A DNA stretch of 64,000 nt. Origin: JABMNT01 sp048262255 (GTDB taxonomy: Bacteria; Pseudomonadota; Alphaproteobacteria; Rhodospirillales; Casp-alpha2). Numbering within the stretch: the first letter of the stretch is position 1; every line of letters begins with the position of its first letter. The translations under genes and the position numbers were made by a program. Below the pieces are notes generated by a model that was given only the letters and a program-made list of their open reading frames with translations, did not search any database and was not told the DNA's origin. Below are positions 17,676 through 26,683 of this stretch, in pieces. The stretch lies in assembly GCA_048262255.1 (NCBI GenBank), contig JBLXFH010000001.1, positions 558,001 to 622,000 of the forward strand, in the 5' to 3' direction.

Positions 17676-18209
17676 TCAGACGGGTTTCGCCAACAACTCA
17701 AAGAACGCATTGAAGGCCTGCTGGTCACGCCGAAAATCGGCAAAGGCCAGAATTTTCCCGACCGCATCCGTTCCGTCCGTAAACGGCAGACGCAGCGACG
17801 CCTCGTTCATATCCGGTCCAAGTTCACTGCCTCGAGCAAACCCGTAAACGAACAAGAGCGGACGCCGCGCTTCGTAAACGGCCCGAAACTGCTCTTGCAT
17901 GGTCTGCCCAACTTCGGACGGCTTGATCTCCAGAGGTGAACGACCGGTATAATCGCAGCCATGCGCCGTCTGATGGGCGGTTCCCCAGAAGCGATAGCGG
18001 AACAACGGCTCAGACTGCGGGGTAGCGTCAACCATAGTGATGTAGGGGATGAGCGCCGTGGGAAACAAAAACCAGTCGAAATCCGCCCAGTCCGGCATCT
18101 CCTTTTCGCCCCGCAGACTTTCCCAGACACCGAGAAAAGTGGCGATATCGGCATCTTCCGTCTGAAAGGGATCAATCTGGTTATAGGCAACCATTGCCAT
18201 ATACGCCAT
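17676..18209 (-). CDS. PAS_5-type PAS domain protein
   Basis: A 177-residue protein with one PAS-like domain of the PAS_5 kind common in Rhodospirillales. It has the FLFPTALIPYITMVDATP entry, FRYRFWGTAH strand, CDYTGRSPLEI and a terminal GKILAFADFR. No output domain is attached, so it may act with a partner. A perfect palindrome lies ~50 bp upstream of its start. It is transcribed toward the amidase with a 105-bp gap. Confidence 0.7.
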   Translation of the reverse strand: MAYMAMVAYNQIDPFQTEDADIATFLGVWESLRGEKEMPDWADFDWFLFPTALIPYITMVDATPQSEPLFRYRFWGTAHQTAHGCDYTGRSPLEIKPSEVGQTMQEQFRAVYEARRPLLFVYGFARGSELGPDMNEASLRLPFTDGTDAVGKILAFADFRRDQQAFNAFFELLAKPV

Positions 18210-18258
18210 CTGTCCATCTGTTTTGATTTTTGGAAAACAAAGATGCCCCCCTTTGTTT

Positions 18259-18278
18259 ATAATATCATACGATATTAT
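18259..18278. promoter_or_regulatory. perfect palindrome, possible operator
   Basis: ATAATATC-ATAC-GATATTAT is a perfect inverted repeat with 8-bp arms and a 4-nt centre, 50 bp upstream of the PAS gene start and 232 bp upstream of the acs start. It has no T-run, so it is not a terminator. An operator for either divergent gene is possible, although AT-rich palindromes also arise by chance. Confidence 0.4.
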
Positions 18279-18389
18279 TATTGTTATTATGCATACAAGA
18301 CTATTTATCTTCCGGAGTGTTGCTTTTGGAAACTTTGCCGCTCGCGGATTGCCGCCAAGGACGGTTCAAGAAATATCCATCCCCCTGAC

Positions 18390-18417
18390 TTGTTAAAGCT
18401 AAAAATTTTGCGATAAT
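18390..18417 (+). promoter_or_regulatory. candidate promoter of acs
   Basis: TTGTTA (18390-18395), a 16-nt spacer and GATAAT (18412-18417) match sigma-70-type elements at 4/6 and 5/6. Transcription would begin near 18424, ahead of the ribosome site AAAAGGGAG at 18492-18499. Confidence 0.45.
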
Positions 18418-18510
18418 TTGCGCAATGCTGGAATAACAGCTGGTGGCGAGCGGGTTGGACTCAGTCACGTCACAGGCAAACAGGGTAATTCAAAAGGGAG
18501 CGCATTTCTT

Positions 18511-20451
18511 ATGACTGAACACCATCTTTTCCCCGTACCACCGGAAACCGCAGCAGCGTCTCTGTGTGACAACGATAAGTATCTTGAAATGTACAAGGCT
18601 TCCGTCGATGACCCGGCTGGCTTTTGGGGCGAACAGGGAAAGCGCCTTGACTGGATCAAACCCTATAGCCAGGTCATGGATGTCAATTACAACATCCCCG
18701 ATGTCTCCATCAAATGGTTCCATGACGGCACCCTGAATGCCTCGGTCAACTGTATTGACCGCCATCTGGCCAAACGTGGCGATCAGGTCGCCATCATCTG
18801 GGAAGGTGACGAACCGACCGACGATAAAAAAGTCACCTACAAGGAACTACACGAAGAAGTCTGCCGGCTTGCCAACGCCATGAAGGCGCGCGGCATCAAA
18901 AAGGGCGACGTGGTAACTATTTACATGCCGATGGTTCTGGAAGCCGCCTACGCCATGCTCGCCTGTACGCGCATCGGCGCCATTCATTCCATCGTTTTCG
19001 GCGGCTTTTCGCCAGACGCCCTGGCGGCGCGGATTTCCGGTTGCCATTCGAACTGCGTGATCACGGCGGATGAAGGCGTGCGCGGCGGAAAGAAAATCCC
19101 GCTCAAGGTCAATGCCGACAAGGCCATTGAAAGCTGCAGCAAGGTCGAGACGGTTTTTGTCGTCAAACGCACCGGCGCCAACGTCAACTGGGTTGAGGGC
19201 CGCGATGTCTGGTACGACGAGGCCACCGCCGCCGCCGCTCCAACCTGCGAGCCGGAAGAAATGAACGCCGAAGACCCCATGTTCATTCTCTATACCTCCG
19301 GCTCGACCGGCCAGCCGAAGGGCGTCTTGCACACCACCGGCGGCTATATGGTCTATGCCTCCATGACCCACGAATATGTTTTTGACTATCATGAGGGTGA
19401 AAACTACTGGTGTACGGCGGATGTCGGCTGGGTCACCGGCCACAGCTATATTGTCTACGGCCCGCTGGCCAATGGTGCGACAACGCTGATGTTCGAAGGC
19501 GTGCCCAATTACCCCAGCTTCTCACGGTTCTGGCAAGTCTGCGACAAGCACGACATTTCGATTTTTTACACCGCCCCCACGGCCTTGCGCGCCCTCATGC
19601 GCGAAGGCGACGGTCCGGTCAAATCGACCAGCCGTAAGTCCCTGCGTATTTTGGGCTCCGTCGGCGAGCCGATCAATCCGGAAGCCTGGATGTGGTATTA
19701 CAATGTGGTCGGTGACGGTCGCTGCCCAATTGTCGATACCTGGTGGCAGACGGAAACCGGCGGTATTCTGATCACGCCGCTGCCCGGCGCAACCGACCTC
19801 AAGCCCGGCTCTGCGACCCGCCCGTTCTTTGGCATCCAGCCGGAAATCGTTGATGCCGATGGCAAGCCGCTGGACGGCGCTTGTGAAGGAAACCTGTGCA
19901 TTGCCCAGTCCTGGCCCGGCCAGATGCGCACCGTGTTCGGCGACCACGAGCGCTTCATGCAGACCTACTTTTCCACCTACAAAGGCAAATACTTCACCGG
20001 TGACGGCTGCCGCCGCGATGAGGACGGTTACTATTGGATCACCGGCCGGGTCGATGATGTGATCAACGTCTCCGGCCACCGCATGGGAACGGCTGAAGTG
20101 GAAAGCGCGCTGGTCGCCCATCATGATGTGGCGGAAGCCGCAGTCATCGGCGCCCCGCACGACATCAAGGGACAAGGCATTTACGCCTACGTCACCCTGA
20201 ACGTCGGCGTCGAGCCGACCGAGGAGCTGCGCAAGGAACTGGTGCAATGGGTGCGTAAGGAAATTGGCCCCATCGCCTCGCCGGACTGGCTGCAATGGGC
20301 GCCGGGCCTGCCGAAAACCCGTTCCGGCAAGATCATGCGCCGGATTTTGCGCAAGATCGGCGAGAACGACTATTCCAATCTGGGCGACACCTCGACCCTG
20401 GCCGACCCGGCCGTGGTCGACGATCTGATCGAGAACCGTCAGAACCGGTAA
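18511..20451 (+). CDS. acsA: acetyl-coenzyme A synthetase (AMP-forming)
   Basis: A 646-residue, full-length acetate-CoA ligase that turns acetate, ATP and CoA into acetyl-CoA. It carries the ACS N-terminal cap (WGEQGKRLDWIKPYSQV), P-loop-like YTSGSTGQPKG, WWQTETGG, and YFTGDGCRRDEDGYYWITGR. The C-terminal lid has the acetylation-controlled Lys607 in PKTRSGKIMRR, so activity is probably switched by a Pat-type acetylase and deacetylase. The preceding leader and strong terminator make it a single-gene unit. Confidence 0.96.
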   Translation: MTEHHLFPVPPETAAASLCDNDKYLEMYKASVDDPAGFWGEQGKRLDWIKPYSQVMDVNYNIPDVSIKWFHDGTLNASVNCIDRHLAKRGDQVAIIWEGDEPTDDKKVTYKELHEEVCRLANAMKARGIKKGDVVTIYMPMVLEAAYAMLACTRIGAIHSIVFGGFSPDALAARISGCHSNCVITADEGVRGGKKIPLKVNADKAIESCSKVETVFVVKRTGANVNWVEGRDVWYDEATAAAAPTCEPEEMNAEDPMFILYTSGSTGQPKGVLHTTGGYMVYASMTHEYVFDYHEGENYWCTADVGWVTGHSYIVYGPLANGATTLMFEGVPNYPSFSRFWQVCDKHDISIFYTAPTALRALMREGDGPVKSTSRKSLRILGSVGEPINPEAWMWYYNVVGDGRCPIVDTWWQTETGGILITPLPGATDLKPGSATRPFFGIQPEIVDADGKPLDGACEGNLCIAQSWPGQMRTVFGDHERFMQTYFSTYKGKYFTGDGCRRDEDGYYWITGRVDDVINVSGHRMGTAEVESALVAHHDVAEAAVIGAPHDIKGQGIYAYVTLNVGVEPTEELRKELVQWVRKEIGPIASPDWLQWAPGLPKTRSGKIMRRILRKIGENDYSNLGDTSTLADPAVVDDLIENRQNR

Positions 20452-20470
20452 CGCAAGGTCAGCGACAACA

Positions 20471-20507
20471 AAAAGCCCCGCTCCGTAATTTGAGTGGGGC
20501 TTTTTTT
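20471..20507. terminator. bidirectional rho-independent terminator
   Basis: A 13-bp stem AAAAGCCCCGCTC / GAGTGGGGCTTTT (one G-T pair) around an 8-nt loop, with T-runs on both strands. It ends acs on the plus strand and, being A-rich on the other side, could also end the convergent TPR gene. Confidence 0.9.
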
Positions 20508-20534
20508 ATGACCCGTCGCACTTAAACGGAAAAA

Positions 20535-21944
20535 TTACGCCCCTTCGCGGGTCGATAGCAGGCGCTGGACGCGCGACAGGTTGTTGGTGATCACCTCGGC
20601 TTTTCTGGCCGCGCCTGAGCGGGCGTAAATCTCAACCGCCCCTTCGAAACACGACGACGCTTCACGCAACAGCGCCACTTCGGAATTGCGCTTGGCCAGG
20701 GAAAAACAGGCCGCCCCCAGATTGTTGGCGGTTTGCGCCCAGAGACCGGGCACAATTTCCTTTTTACGGATGTTCAGCGCCGCCCTGAATTTCTTGATGG
20801 AAATTTCCAGGGTGGTATTACCATTCACCTGTTCGCCCAGAGCCAGCAACACAACACCGTATTGATTGCAGACCTCGGCCCATTTGCCTGGCGTTGTCTC
20901 CTTACTGTAAACGGTGAGCGCTTCATCAAAGGATTTGGTCGCTTCCTGATAGTAGGCACTTTTGCCCGAAATCGTTCCCAGCCGGTATAAAACGAGGCCC
21001 AGATTGATATTGGCCAGGGCCCAGTCAAAAGGAAACTCGATCCGGCTCAGTTCATTGGCGATCGCTTTATAGGCCAACGAAGCCTGTTTCAGAATATCTT
21101 CATCTTTCGCCCGCTCGCCCTTCACCTTGAGCACAGCGCCTAAGTGGTTCTGGGTCAGCGACCAGTTGATGGGATCACTTTCCGCCGTCGTATGGTTGAG
21201 GGCAATTTTATAGGCCGCAATCGCCTGATCGAGACGTTTTTCCACCCCGCCCAGCACAGTGTGCGCGGCAAAGGCATTGCCGATGCAGGCGACCATTGTC
21301 GCATAATCCGTCGCATTAATCTCCGCAGGCTTTTGCTGAACCACCGGCTTGGTCAATGGCAGGGCCGCATCCAGTTGCCCGGCAACCCGGCTGCGCATTC
21401 CCTTGAACGTCGGCCCGACTGCCGCCAGTACCGCCACATGCAAAACACTGTTCAAATCGCCGGAGAAGGTTTTTGGCAGTATCAGAACGTCACCCAGCCC
21501 AAAAGCTCCCGGCTGGCTTTCCGGCGCCGATGTCATTGGCAAAAACCGCAGTTCAACCGCGCCGCGTTTAATCTGGCCCCAGATCAACAGATCCGCTTCA
21601 TCACTTGCCAGCCAACTGCGGCCCTCCTCGGCTGCAGCGACCAGTTTATCGACCAGCGCTCCTTTGTCTCCAAGCTTAAGCGGTTTTTTTGTGCGAAAAA
21701 TTTCATACACCTGAAATCCGTCCAGGCAGGTCGCAATACGCGCCGCAACTTCACCGCTGGCATCGCCGGCAATATCGGCGACCAGAATCTTTGGCTGCCC
21801 GGTTCCACCGCCATCGACAGGAGCGAACGATGCACCGGATATGCGCTCCGGGCCCTCCTTTTTGTTGCGACTGCGTTTGCGGTTGCGGCTGGAGGACTTG
21901 GGCGTTGTCGATGCAAATATAAAGTTGAAAAGGCCTTTGATCAT
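20535..21944 (-). CDS. tetratricopeptide-repeat protein
   Basis: A 469-residue protein with a short hydrophobic N-terminus, a very basic segment (SSSRNRKRSRNKKEG), a compact domain at ~50-200 that resembles a TolB-N/ATPase-like alpha-beta module (PKILVADIAGDASGEVAARI), and TPR-like helical repeats from ~220 to the end. Repeats contain NNLGAACFSLAKR-, NHLGAVLKVKG- and INLGLVLYRLG-type units. It is probably a scaffold or sensor. It follows the small SDH assembly factor gene on the minus strand. No catalytic motif is seen. Confidence 0.75.
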   Translation of the reverse strand: MIKGLFNFIFASTTPKSSSRNRKRSRNKKEGPERISGASFAPVDGGGTGQPKILVADIAGDASGEVAARIATCLDGFQVYEIFRTKKPLKLGDKGALVDKLVAAAEEGRSWLASDEADLLIWGQIKRGAVELRFLPMTSAPESQPGAFGLGDVLILPKTFSGDLNSVLHVAVLAAVGPTFKGMRSRVAGQLDAALPLTKPVVQQKPAEINATDYATMVACIGNAFAAHTVLGGVEKRLDQAIAAYKIALNHTTAESDPINWSLTQNHLGAVLKVKGERAKDEDILKQASLAYKAIANELSRIEFPFDWALANINLGLVLYRLGTISGKSAYYQEATKSFDEALTVYSKETTPGKWAEVCNQYGVVLLALGEQVNGNTTLEISIKKFRAALNIRKKEIVPGLWAQTANNLGAACFSLAKRNSEVALLREASSCFEGAVEIYARSGAARKAEVITNNLSRVQRLLSTREGA

Positions 21945-22010
21945 TGCTTTATCATTGATTATTTGCAGTTGAGCTTAGCCGATGATGTTTACAAAAGCCT
22001 GACAGGTTGC

Positions 22011-22253
22011 TCAAAAATCAATACATCGCCCATTGCGTTCCCAATCTCCATAACGGGTTGGGTCAAGCCGTTCAGCGCTATCATCATCAATGGAGTCGTT
22101 TTTATCATCAGTCTGGACCGGGCTTTTGGTTGCTGACGCGCTCGCCTGCACCTCAACTTTTTCCGGTGGTCTGGCCTGTCCATCCAAAAGCCGTTGACTG
22201 CGGCGCAACCGGGTCTCGGACCCGTCTTTTTTATGTGTCGTTTGCTCCGCCAT
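22011..22253 (-). CDS. DUF1674 / succinate dehydrogenase assembly factor 4 family protein
   Basis: An 80-residue protein whose C-terminus, LDPTRYGDWERNGRCIDF, is the signature of the DUF1674/SDHAF4 family. In mitochondria SDHAF4 binds the flavinylated SdhA subunit and shields it during complex II assembly. The charged, probably unfolded N-terminal half is normal for the family. ATG 22253 with GGAAAG upstream is the likely start; the frame extends further to 22325. It is divergent from rsmB, a frequent alphaproteobacterial arrangement. Confidence 0.85.
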   Translation of the reverse strand: MAEQTTHKKDGSETRLRRSQRLLDGQARPPEKVEVQASASATKSPVQTDDKNDSIDDDSAERLDPTRYGDWERNGRCIDF

Positions 22254-22400
22254 ATCATCTTTCCAAAAAAATCGTTTATCAGGTCTATAGATTAGTCTCT
22301 TTCCCTCCCATATCAATGACAACAAGCAAATGTGACTGGATAAAATGAAGACCTAAATAAGCGCCTTGCGCTTGCCGTATTGCTGAGGCATGTAAGGGTT

Positions 22401-23642
22401 ATGAGCCCTCCCGGAATGGATGCCCGCTTCGGCGCGTTGGAACTGCTGGAATCCGTTATCAGACGGAACCACCCGCTTGAGGATATGCTCGATTCGGTTT
22501 CCTCCTTCGCCAGCTTGCCACCGCGCGACCGGGCCTTCGCCCGCAATCTGGTTTCGACCACATTGCGCCGCCTGGGACAGATCGATGCGCTGATTGGCCT
22601 GTGCCTGGAAAAACCCCTCGCCAAAAAGTCACGGCGCAGCCATGACATCCTGCGCCTGGGTCTGTGCCAGTTGCTGTTTCTCGATACGGCCGATCATGCG
22701 GCGGTCTCGTCGAGCGTTGAACTGGCGGGTGAAAGTGGTCAGGGCCATACCAAAAAACTGATCAACGCGATCCTGCGGCGCATGGGCCGTGAAGGGTCGG
22801 AAATGCTCGAAAATCTTGACGAGGAGCGCGCAAACGTCCCCGACTGGTTGTGGAAAAGCTGGTCGTCGGCCTATGGTGAAGTAGCCTGCCGCGCGATCGC
22901 ACAGGCTCATCTGACGGAAGCACCGCTCGATTTATCTGTTAAAACCGACCCCGAGTTCTGGGCTGAAAAACTGGGTGGCCAGACCATGCCCAACGGCACC
23001 GTACGCCTGCAAAAAGGGCGTCAGGTGCCTGATCTCGAAGGCTTTGATGACGGTGCTTGGTGGGTTCAGGATACAGCCGCCCGCGCCGCCGTCCAGTTGC
23101 TGGGCGATGTCCGAGGCAAAAGGGTCATAGACCTGTGCGCAGCGCCCGGCGGCAAAACCGCCTATTTGCTGAATGCCGGCGCCCATGTCACGGCGGTTGA
23201 CCGTTCGGCGCCACGTTTGCAACGACTGTCCGAAAATTTGCAACGCCTGCAGCTTGAAGCGGAAGTGATCACCGCCGATGCGGTGCAATGGCGTCCCGGA
23301 CAGAAAGCCGATGCGGTTTTGCTGGATGCGCCGTGCTCGGCAACCGGCACCATCCGTAAACACCCCGAGGTCGCCTGGCTGAAATCTCCAGAGGATGTCC
23401 AGAAGCTGGCGCATTTGCAGCGCCAGTTGCTGGATACGGCGCTCGACATGGTGGTTCCCGGCGGCCTTGTTTTATATGCGACCTGTTCGTTGCAGGCGGA
23501 AGAGGGCGAGGACCAAATTTCCGGAATCCGCCAAATCCACCCGTCGGTCAGCGTTCGCGAAACGCTCCGCTGCCTGCCTTCCGAGTACTCTGAAACGGGT
23601 GGGCAGGACGGTTTTTTTGCGGCTCTTTTGCAATGGGGTTAA
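22401..23642 (+). CDS. rsmB: 16S rRNA m5C967 methyltransferase-type RsmB protein
   Basis: A 413-residue RNA m5C methyltransferase. An N-terminal NusB-like helical domain (~1-135) binds RNA, followed by a Rossmann methyltransferase domain with the SAM motif DLCAAPGGKT. It has two catalytic cysteines: Cys312 in DAPCSATG and Cys362 in YATCSLQAEEGE. The start is ATG 22401; ATG 22416 is also in frame. The next gene follows 27 bp later, possibly co-transcribed. Confidence 0.92.
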   Translation: MSPPGMDARFGALELLESVIRRNHPLEDMLDSVSSFASLPPRDRAFARNLVSTTLRRLGQIDALIGLCLEKPLAKKSRRSHDILRLGLCQLLFLDTADHAAVSSSVELAGESGQGHTKKLINAILRRMGREGSEMLENLDEERANVPDWLWKSWSSAYGEVACRAIAQAHLTEAPLDLSVKTDPEFWAEKLGGQTMPNGTVRLQKGRQVPDLEGFDDGAWWVQDTAARAAVQLLGDVRGKRVIDLCAAPGGKTAYLLNAGAHVTAVDRSAPRLQRLSENLQRLQLEAEVITADAVQWRPGQKADAVLLDAPCSATGTIRKHPEVAWLKSPEDVQKLAHLQRQLLDTALDMVVPGGLVLYATCSLQAEEGEDQISGIRQIHPSVSVRETLRCLPSEYSETGGQDGFFAALLQWG

Positions 23643-23669
23643 CTTGGTTTTTACAGCCTTTGTGATCTG

Positions 23670-25271
23670 ATGCACCCCATGCCCGACTTAACTTTGCAGC
23701 ATTTTCAGTCAAAGTACCGAAACATGGTTTTCGGCTCGGGCCTCTATGCCTGGGCTTTGCAGCGCTTAAAACCAGGCCCGATCACCGCCATCCCCGAGGT
23801 TTTTCATGGCGACACGAAACGCGGCCAGTCGATCCGCCTTGGCGATCTCATTGCGACCATCCAGTCGGCGCAAAGCCATCCTTCCGCGCGCCTCAACTCC
23901 GTGGACCGGTTCCAGTGGCTGGCCGATCTACAGGCCAGCGGGCTTGCAACTTCGGCGCAAGTCGCCCGCGACACCACAGCGGAATGGATTGCCTATCAGG
24001 GCCAATGGGACCCGGATTCCTGGCGACTTGATATCGCCGCCGAACGCCTGTGTGCCTGGCTGACGGCGACAGATTTTTTGCAAACCGGTGCGCGGTCCGA
24101 TTTTTCTGAGACCTTTTCCGCCGCCGTCAGACAACACGCCTGGCATCTGAAATTCGCCGTCCACATGGGCAGCCCTGTCCCCCAAGGGTTTGGGGTGCCG
24201 AAGGCTCTGGTTTATAGCGCGCTTGCCCTGCCGCGTGGTGCATCCGGACTGAGGCCGGCACTTGATCGCCTGCAGGCCGCCATAAATCATGAGGTGCTGG
24301 CCGATGGTGGACATGTGTCGCGCAACCCCCTGCTGCAGCTGAATGCCCTGATAAATCTGATCGGCGTCCGCACCGCCCTTTCCGCAAATGCCCACCAGCC
24401 GCCGACATGGGTGCAGTCCGCCATCGACAAGATGGCGCCAATGCTACGTGGCTTCCTGCTCGGGGACGGGCGGCTGTCCGTGTTTAACGGCGGGCATCCG
24501 GCGGATATGGCGGTTATTGATGCGGCCCTGAAAGCCTCCGACGCCAGCGGTCGGGCGGTTACCAATTCTCCTCATTCTGGTTTCCAGAGGCTGGCAGCAC
24601 GCCGAACCATCGTCGTTATGGATGCTGGCGTTCCGGCCAACGCCGAGACCAATGCCCAAGAAAATGCGGGCACCTTGTCCTTTGAGATGAGCGTCGCCAA
24701 ACAGCGGCTTGTCGTCAATTGCGGTTTGCCCGCAGAAGGAAATGCCGCCCTTCGGGCCGCCTTTCGCTCAACAGCCGCCCACTCGACCGTAAGCGTCGCC
24801 GACATGAATTCCAGCGAAATCAATGCACAAGACATGCTTGGTCCGCGCCGCGCCTGGCGGGAACAGGCGATGCGTCGTGAAATCGAGAAAAACACCCTCG
24901 TTGAAGCCACCCACACCGGTTATCTGGTGCCGTTCGGACTGACCCACAAACGTGCACTTTTTTTATCCGCCGACGGTCATGAACTCCGTGGCGAAGACAC
25001 CCTGATGGGACCCGGTGACCATGATGCAATTTTGCGCTTCCATCTGCACCCGTCTGTGCAGGCCTCTCTGGTTGAGTCGGGGAAATCGATTTTGCTAAAG
25101 TTCGGCAAAGCCGCTGGCTGGCGTTTTCGCACCTCAGCGGCCCAGATCAAACTGGAGCCGAGCCTTTATTACGACCAGCAAGCACGCCGCCAGACCCAGC
25201 AGATAGTTGTCACCTTTAAACACACGGCGCCGGAAAGCGTTATCAAATGGCGATTTGCCATGGAAGGCTGA
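23670..25271 (+). CDS. heparinase II/III family protein
   Basis: A 533-residue protein with an N-terminal alpha-toroid-like helical region and a C-terminal beta-sheet domain of the heparinase II/III type. Features include YQGQWDPDSWRLDIAAERLCAWL, HVSRNPLLQL, and the C-terminal HSTVSVADMNSSEI and HTGYLVPFGLTHKRALFLS segments. No signal peptide is visible. Such a gene behind rsmB is widespread in alphaproteobacteria, and the physiological polyuronide substrate is unknown. Start ATG 23670 or 23679. It borders the surface-polysaccharide region. Confidence 0.82.
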   Translation: MHPMPDLTLQHFQSKYRNMVFGSGLYAWALQRLKPGPITAIPEVFHGDTKRGQSIRLGDLIATIQSAQSHPSARLNSVDRFQWLADLQASGLATSAQVARDTTAEWIAYQGQWDPDSWRLDIAAERLCAWLTATDFLQTGARSDFSETFSAAVRQHAWHLKFAVHMGSPVPQGFGVPKALVYSALALPRGASGLRPALDRLQAAINHEVLADGGHVSRNPLLQLNALINLIGVRTALSANAHQPPTWVQSAIDKMAPMLRGFLLGDGRLSVFNGGHPADMAVIDAALKASDASGRAVTNSPHSGFQRLAARRTIVVMDAGVPANAETNAQENAGTLSFEMSVAKQRLVVNCGLPAEGNAALRAAFRSTAAHSTVSVADMNSSEINAQDMLGPRRAWREQAMRREIEKNTLVEATHTGYLVPFGLTHKRALFLSADGHELRGEDTLMGPGDHDAILRFHLHPSVQASLVESGKSILLKFGKAAGWRFRTSAAQIKLEPSLYYDQQARRQTQQIVVTFKHTAPESVIKWRFAMEG

Positions 25272-25279
25272 GCCCGGCC

Positions 25280-26569
25280 TCAGAGTTCCCAGTGGGAATA
25301 GGTGTCAGGCAACTCAACTGATCGCCATATCCCCTTTAAATCTGCCACCAGCCCCCCCGGCTTCAACATCCGAACCATCTCCGTCATACCAATCTCGAGA
25401 TAAGGCGCATGCGGCACGACCGCCAACAAACAATCATAACCGCTCGCCTGATCGAGATCTTTTAGCAAATCCAGCCCATACAGGGCTTTGGCTTCCGTCG
25501 CATCGGCCAGCGGATCATGAATATCAACCTCATGGCCCAATCCGCGCAGGGCGCAGATCAAATCAGCCGCCTTGGAGTTTCGCAAATCCGGAACGTTTTC
25601 CTTGAAGGTCAGGCCCAGGGCCAGGATGCGCGATGGTGGTGAATCGGTTTGCAGTTGCGCATGGATCTGTCGGGCGAGGAACGCCGCCATGTCATCGTTA
25701 ATTTTCCGGCCAGCTAGAATGACTTCCGGATGATGACCCACATTTCGCGCCGCATGGGCCAGATAATAAGGATCAACCCCGATGCAATGACCGCCCACCA
25801 GCCCCGGTGTGAAGTTCAGAAAATTCCATTTGGTTCCGGCAGCTGCCAGCACGTCCTGGGTCTGGATGCCCATCTGGTTGAAAATCATTGCCACTTCATT
25901 GATGAAGGCGATGTTGATGTCGCGCTGCGCATTCTCGATCACTTTCGCCGCCTCGGCGGTTTTAATATCCCTGGCGAGAAAAACATTTCCGTTTGTGATT
26001 TTGCCATAAAGTGCCATCAAAAACGCCGCCACTTCCGGCGTTTGCCCGGCGACAACCTTGGTAATTTTATCGATGGAATGAACCTTGTCACCAGGATTGA
26101 TCCGTTCCGGAGAATACCCCAGGAAAAAATCGCACCCGCACACCAGGCCTGACGCCTTCTCAAGAGCCGGTGCGCAGATGGTTTCCGTCACCCCTGGATA
26201 GACGGTACTTTCAAAAACGATAATGGCGTTTTTTTTGAGGGCGGCGCCCACCACCTCACAGGCGGATAAAACCATACTCAAATCCGGCTCCTTGGTTTCG
26301 GAAACCGGGGTTGGAACGGTTACGATGTAAACATCGGCATTTTTAATGTCTGCGCTGTCCGTGGCAAGCGACAAGCCGACAGCCGACAGTTCCGCCGGGG
26401 TGCATTCGCCGGTCCGGTCATGATTTTCGCGCAATTCGTCAATTCGCTGCTGATCAACATCGAAGCCCGTGACATGGCAGTGGGCCGCCAGTCGCAAAGC
26501 CAGCGGCAAGCCGACGTAACCCAATCCGATCACTACAAGTTTCGTATCTTCGCTCAGAGACAATGCCAT
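25280..26569 (-). CDS. UDP-N-acetylhexosamine 6-dehydrogenase (WbpO/TviB type)
   Basis: A 429-residue nucleotide-sugar dehydrogenase oxidising C6 of a UDP-HexNAc to an uronic acid with two NAD+. It has the N-terminal NAD motif VIGLGYVGLPLA, the substrate-binding FLGYSPERINPGD block, the catalytic Cys in GLVGGHCIGVDPYYL, and the C-terminal LGLTFKENVPDLRNSK. The closest family type is UDP-GalNAcA-forming TviB/WbpO. ATG 26569 is preferred over the in-frame TTG 26578. It ends 8 bp from the convergent heparinase gene and is divergent from the ligase, and would supply an acidic sugar to the neighbouring glycan loci. Confidence 0.88.
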   Translation of the reverse strand: MALSLSEDTKLVVIGLGYVGLPLALRLAAHCHVTGFDVDQQRIDELRENHDRTGECTPAELSAVGLSLATDSADIKNADVYIVTVPTPVSETKEPDLSMVLSACEVVGAALKKNAIIVFESTVYPGVTETICAPALEKASGLVCGCDFFLGYSPERINPGDKVHSIDKITKVVAGQTPEVAAFLMALYGKITNGNVFLARDIKTAEAAKVIENAQRDINIAFINEVAMIFNQMGIQTQDVLAAAGTKWNFLNFTPGLVGGHCIGVDPYYLAHAARNVGHHPEVILAGRKINDDMAAFLARQIHAQLQTDSPPSRILALGLTFKENVPDLRNSKAADLICALRGLGHEVDIHDPLADATEAKALYGLDLLKDLDQASGYDCLLAVVPHAPYLEIGMTEMVRMLKPGGLVADLKGIWRSVELPDTYSHWEL

Positions 26570-26683
26570 AAAGTTCAATCCAGATTTTCAAAGGGCGTCA
26601 CTTTCCTTTTCATGTCTGGAAATGTCAATTCCCTTTACCCGTCAGGCAGCACGACAGGAGGACTCGGTGCTTGACCGGAATGA

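Larger units (their letters stand above)
18210..18510. other. intergenic regulatory region between PAS gene and acs
   Basis: A 301-bp non-coding stretch between divergent genes. It is strongly AT-rich from ~18240 to 18320 and contains a 20-nt palindrome (18259-18278) and a candidate acs promoter (18390-18417). The acs frame stays open back to TTG 18418, but AAAAGGGAG and family length point to ATG 18511, leaving a leader of ~85 nt. Confidence 0.7.

Noticed and set aside
19522..20295. Minus-strand 257-codon frame
   Set aside because: Antisense to acsA; no motif.
21144..22136. Plus-strand 330-codon frame
   Set aside because: Antisense to the TPR gene and the SDHAF4-like gene; no domain recognised.
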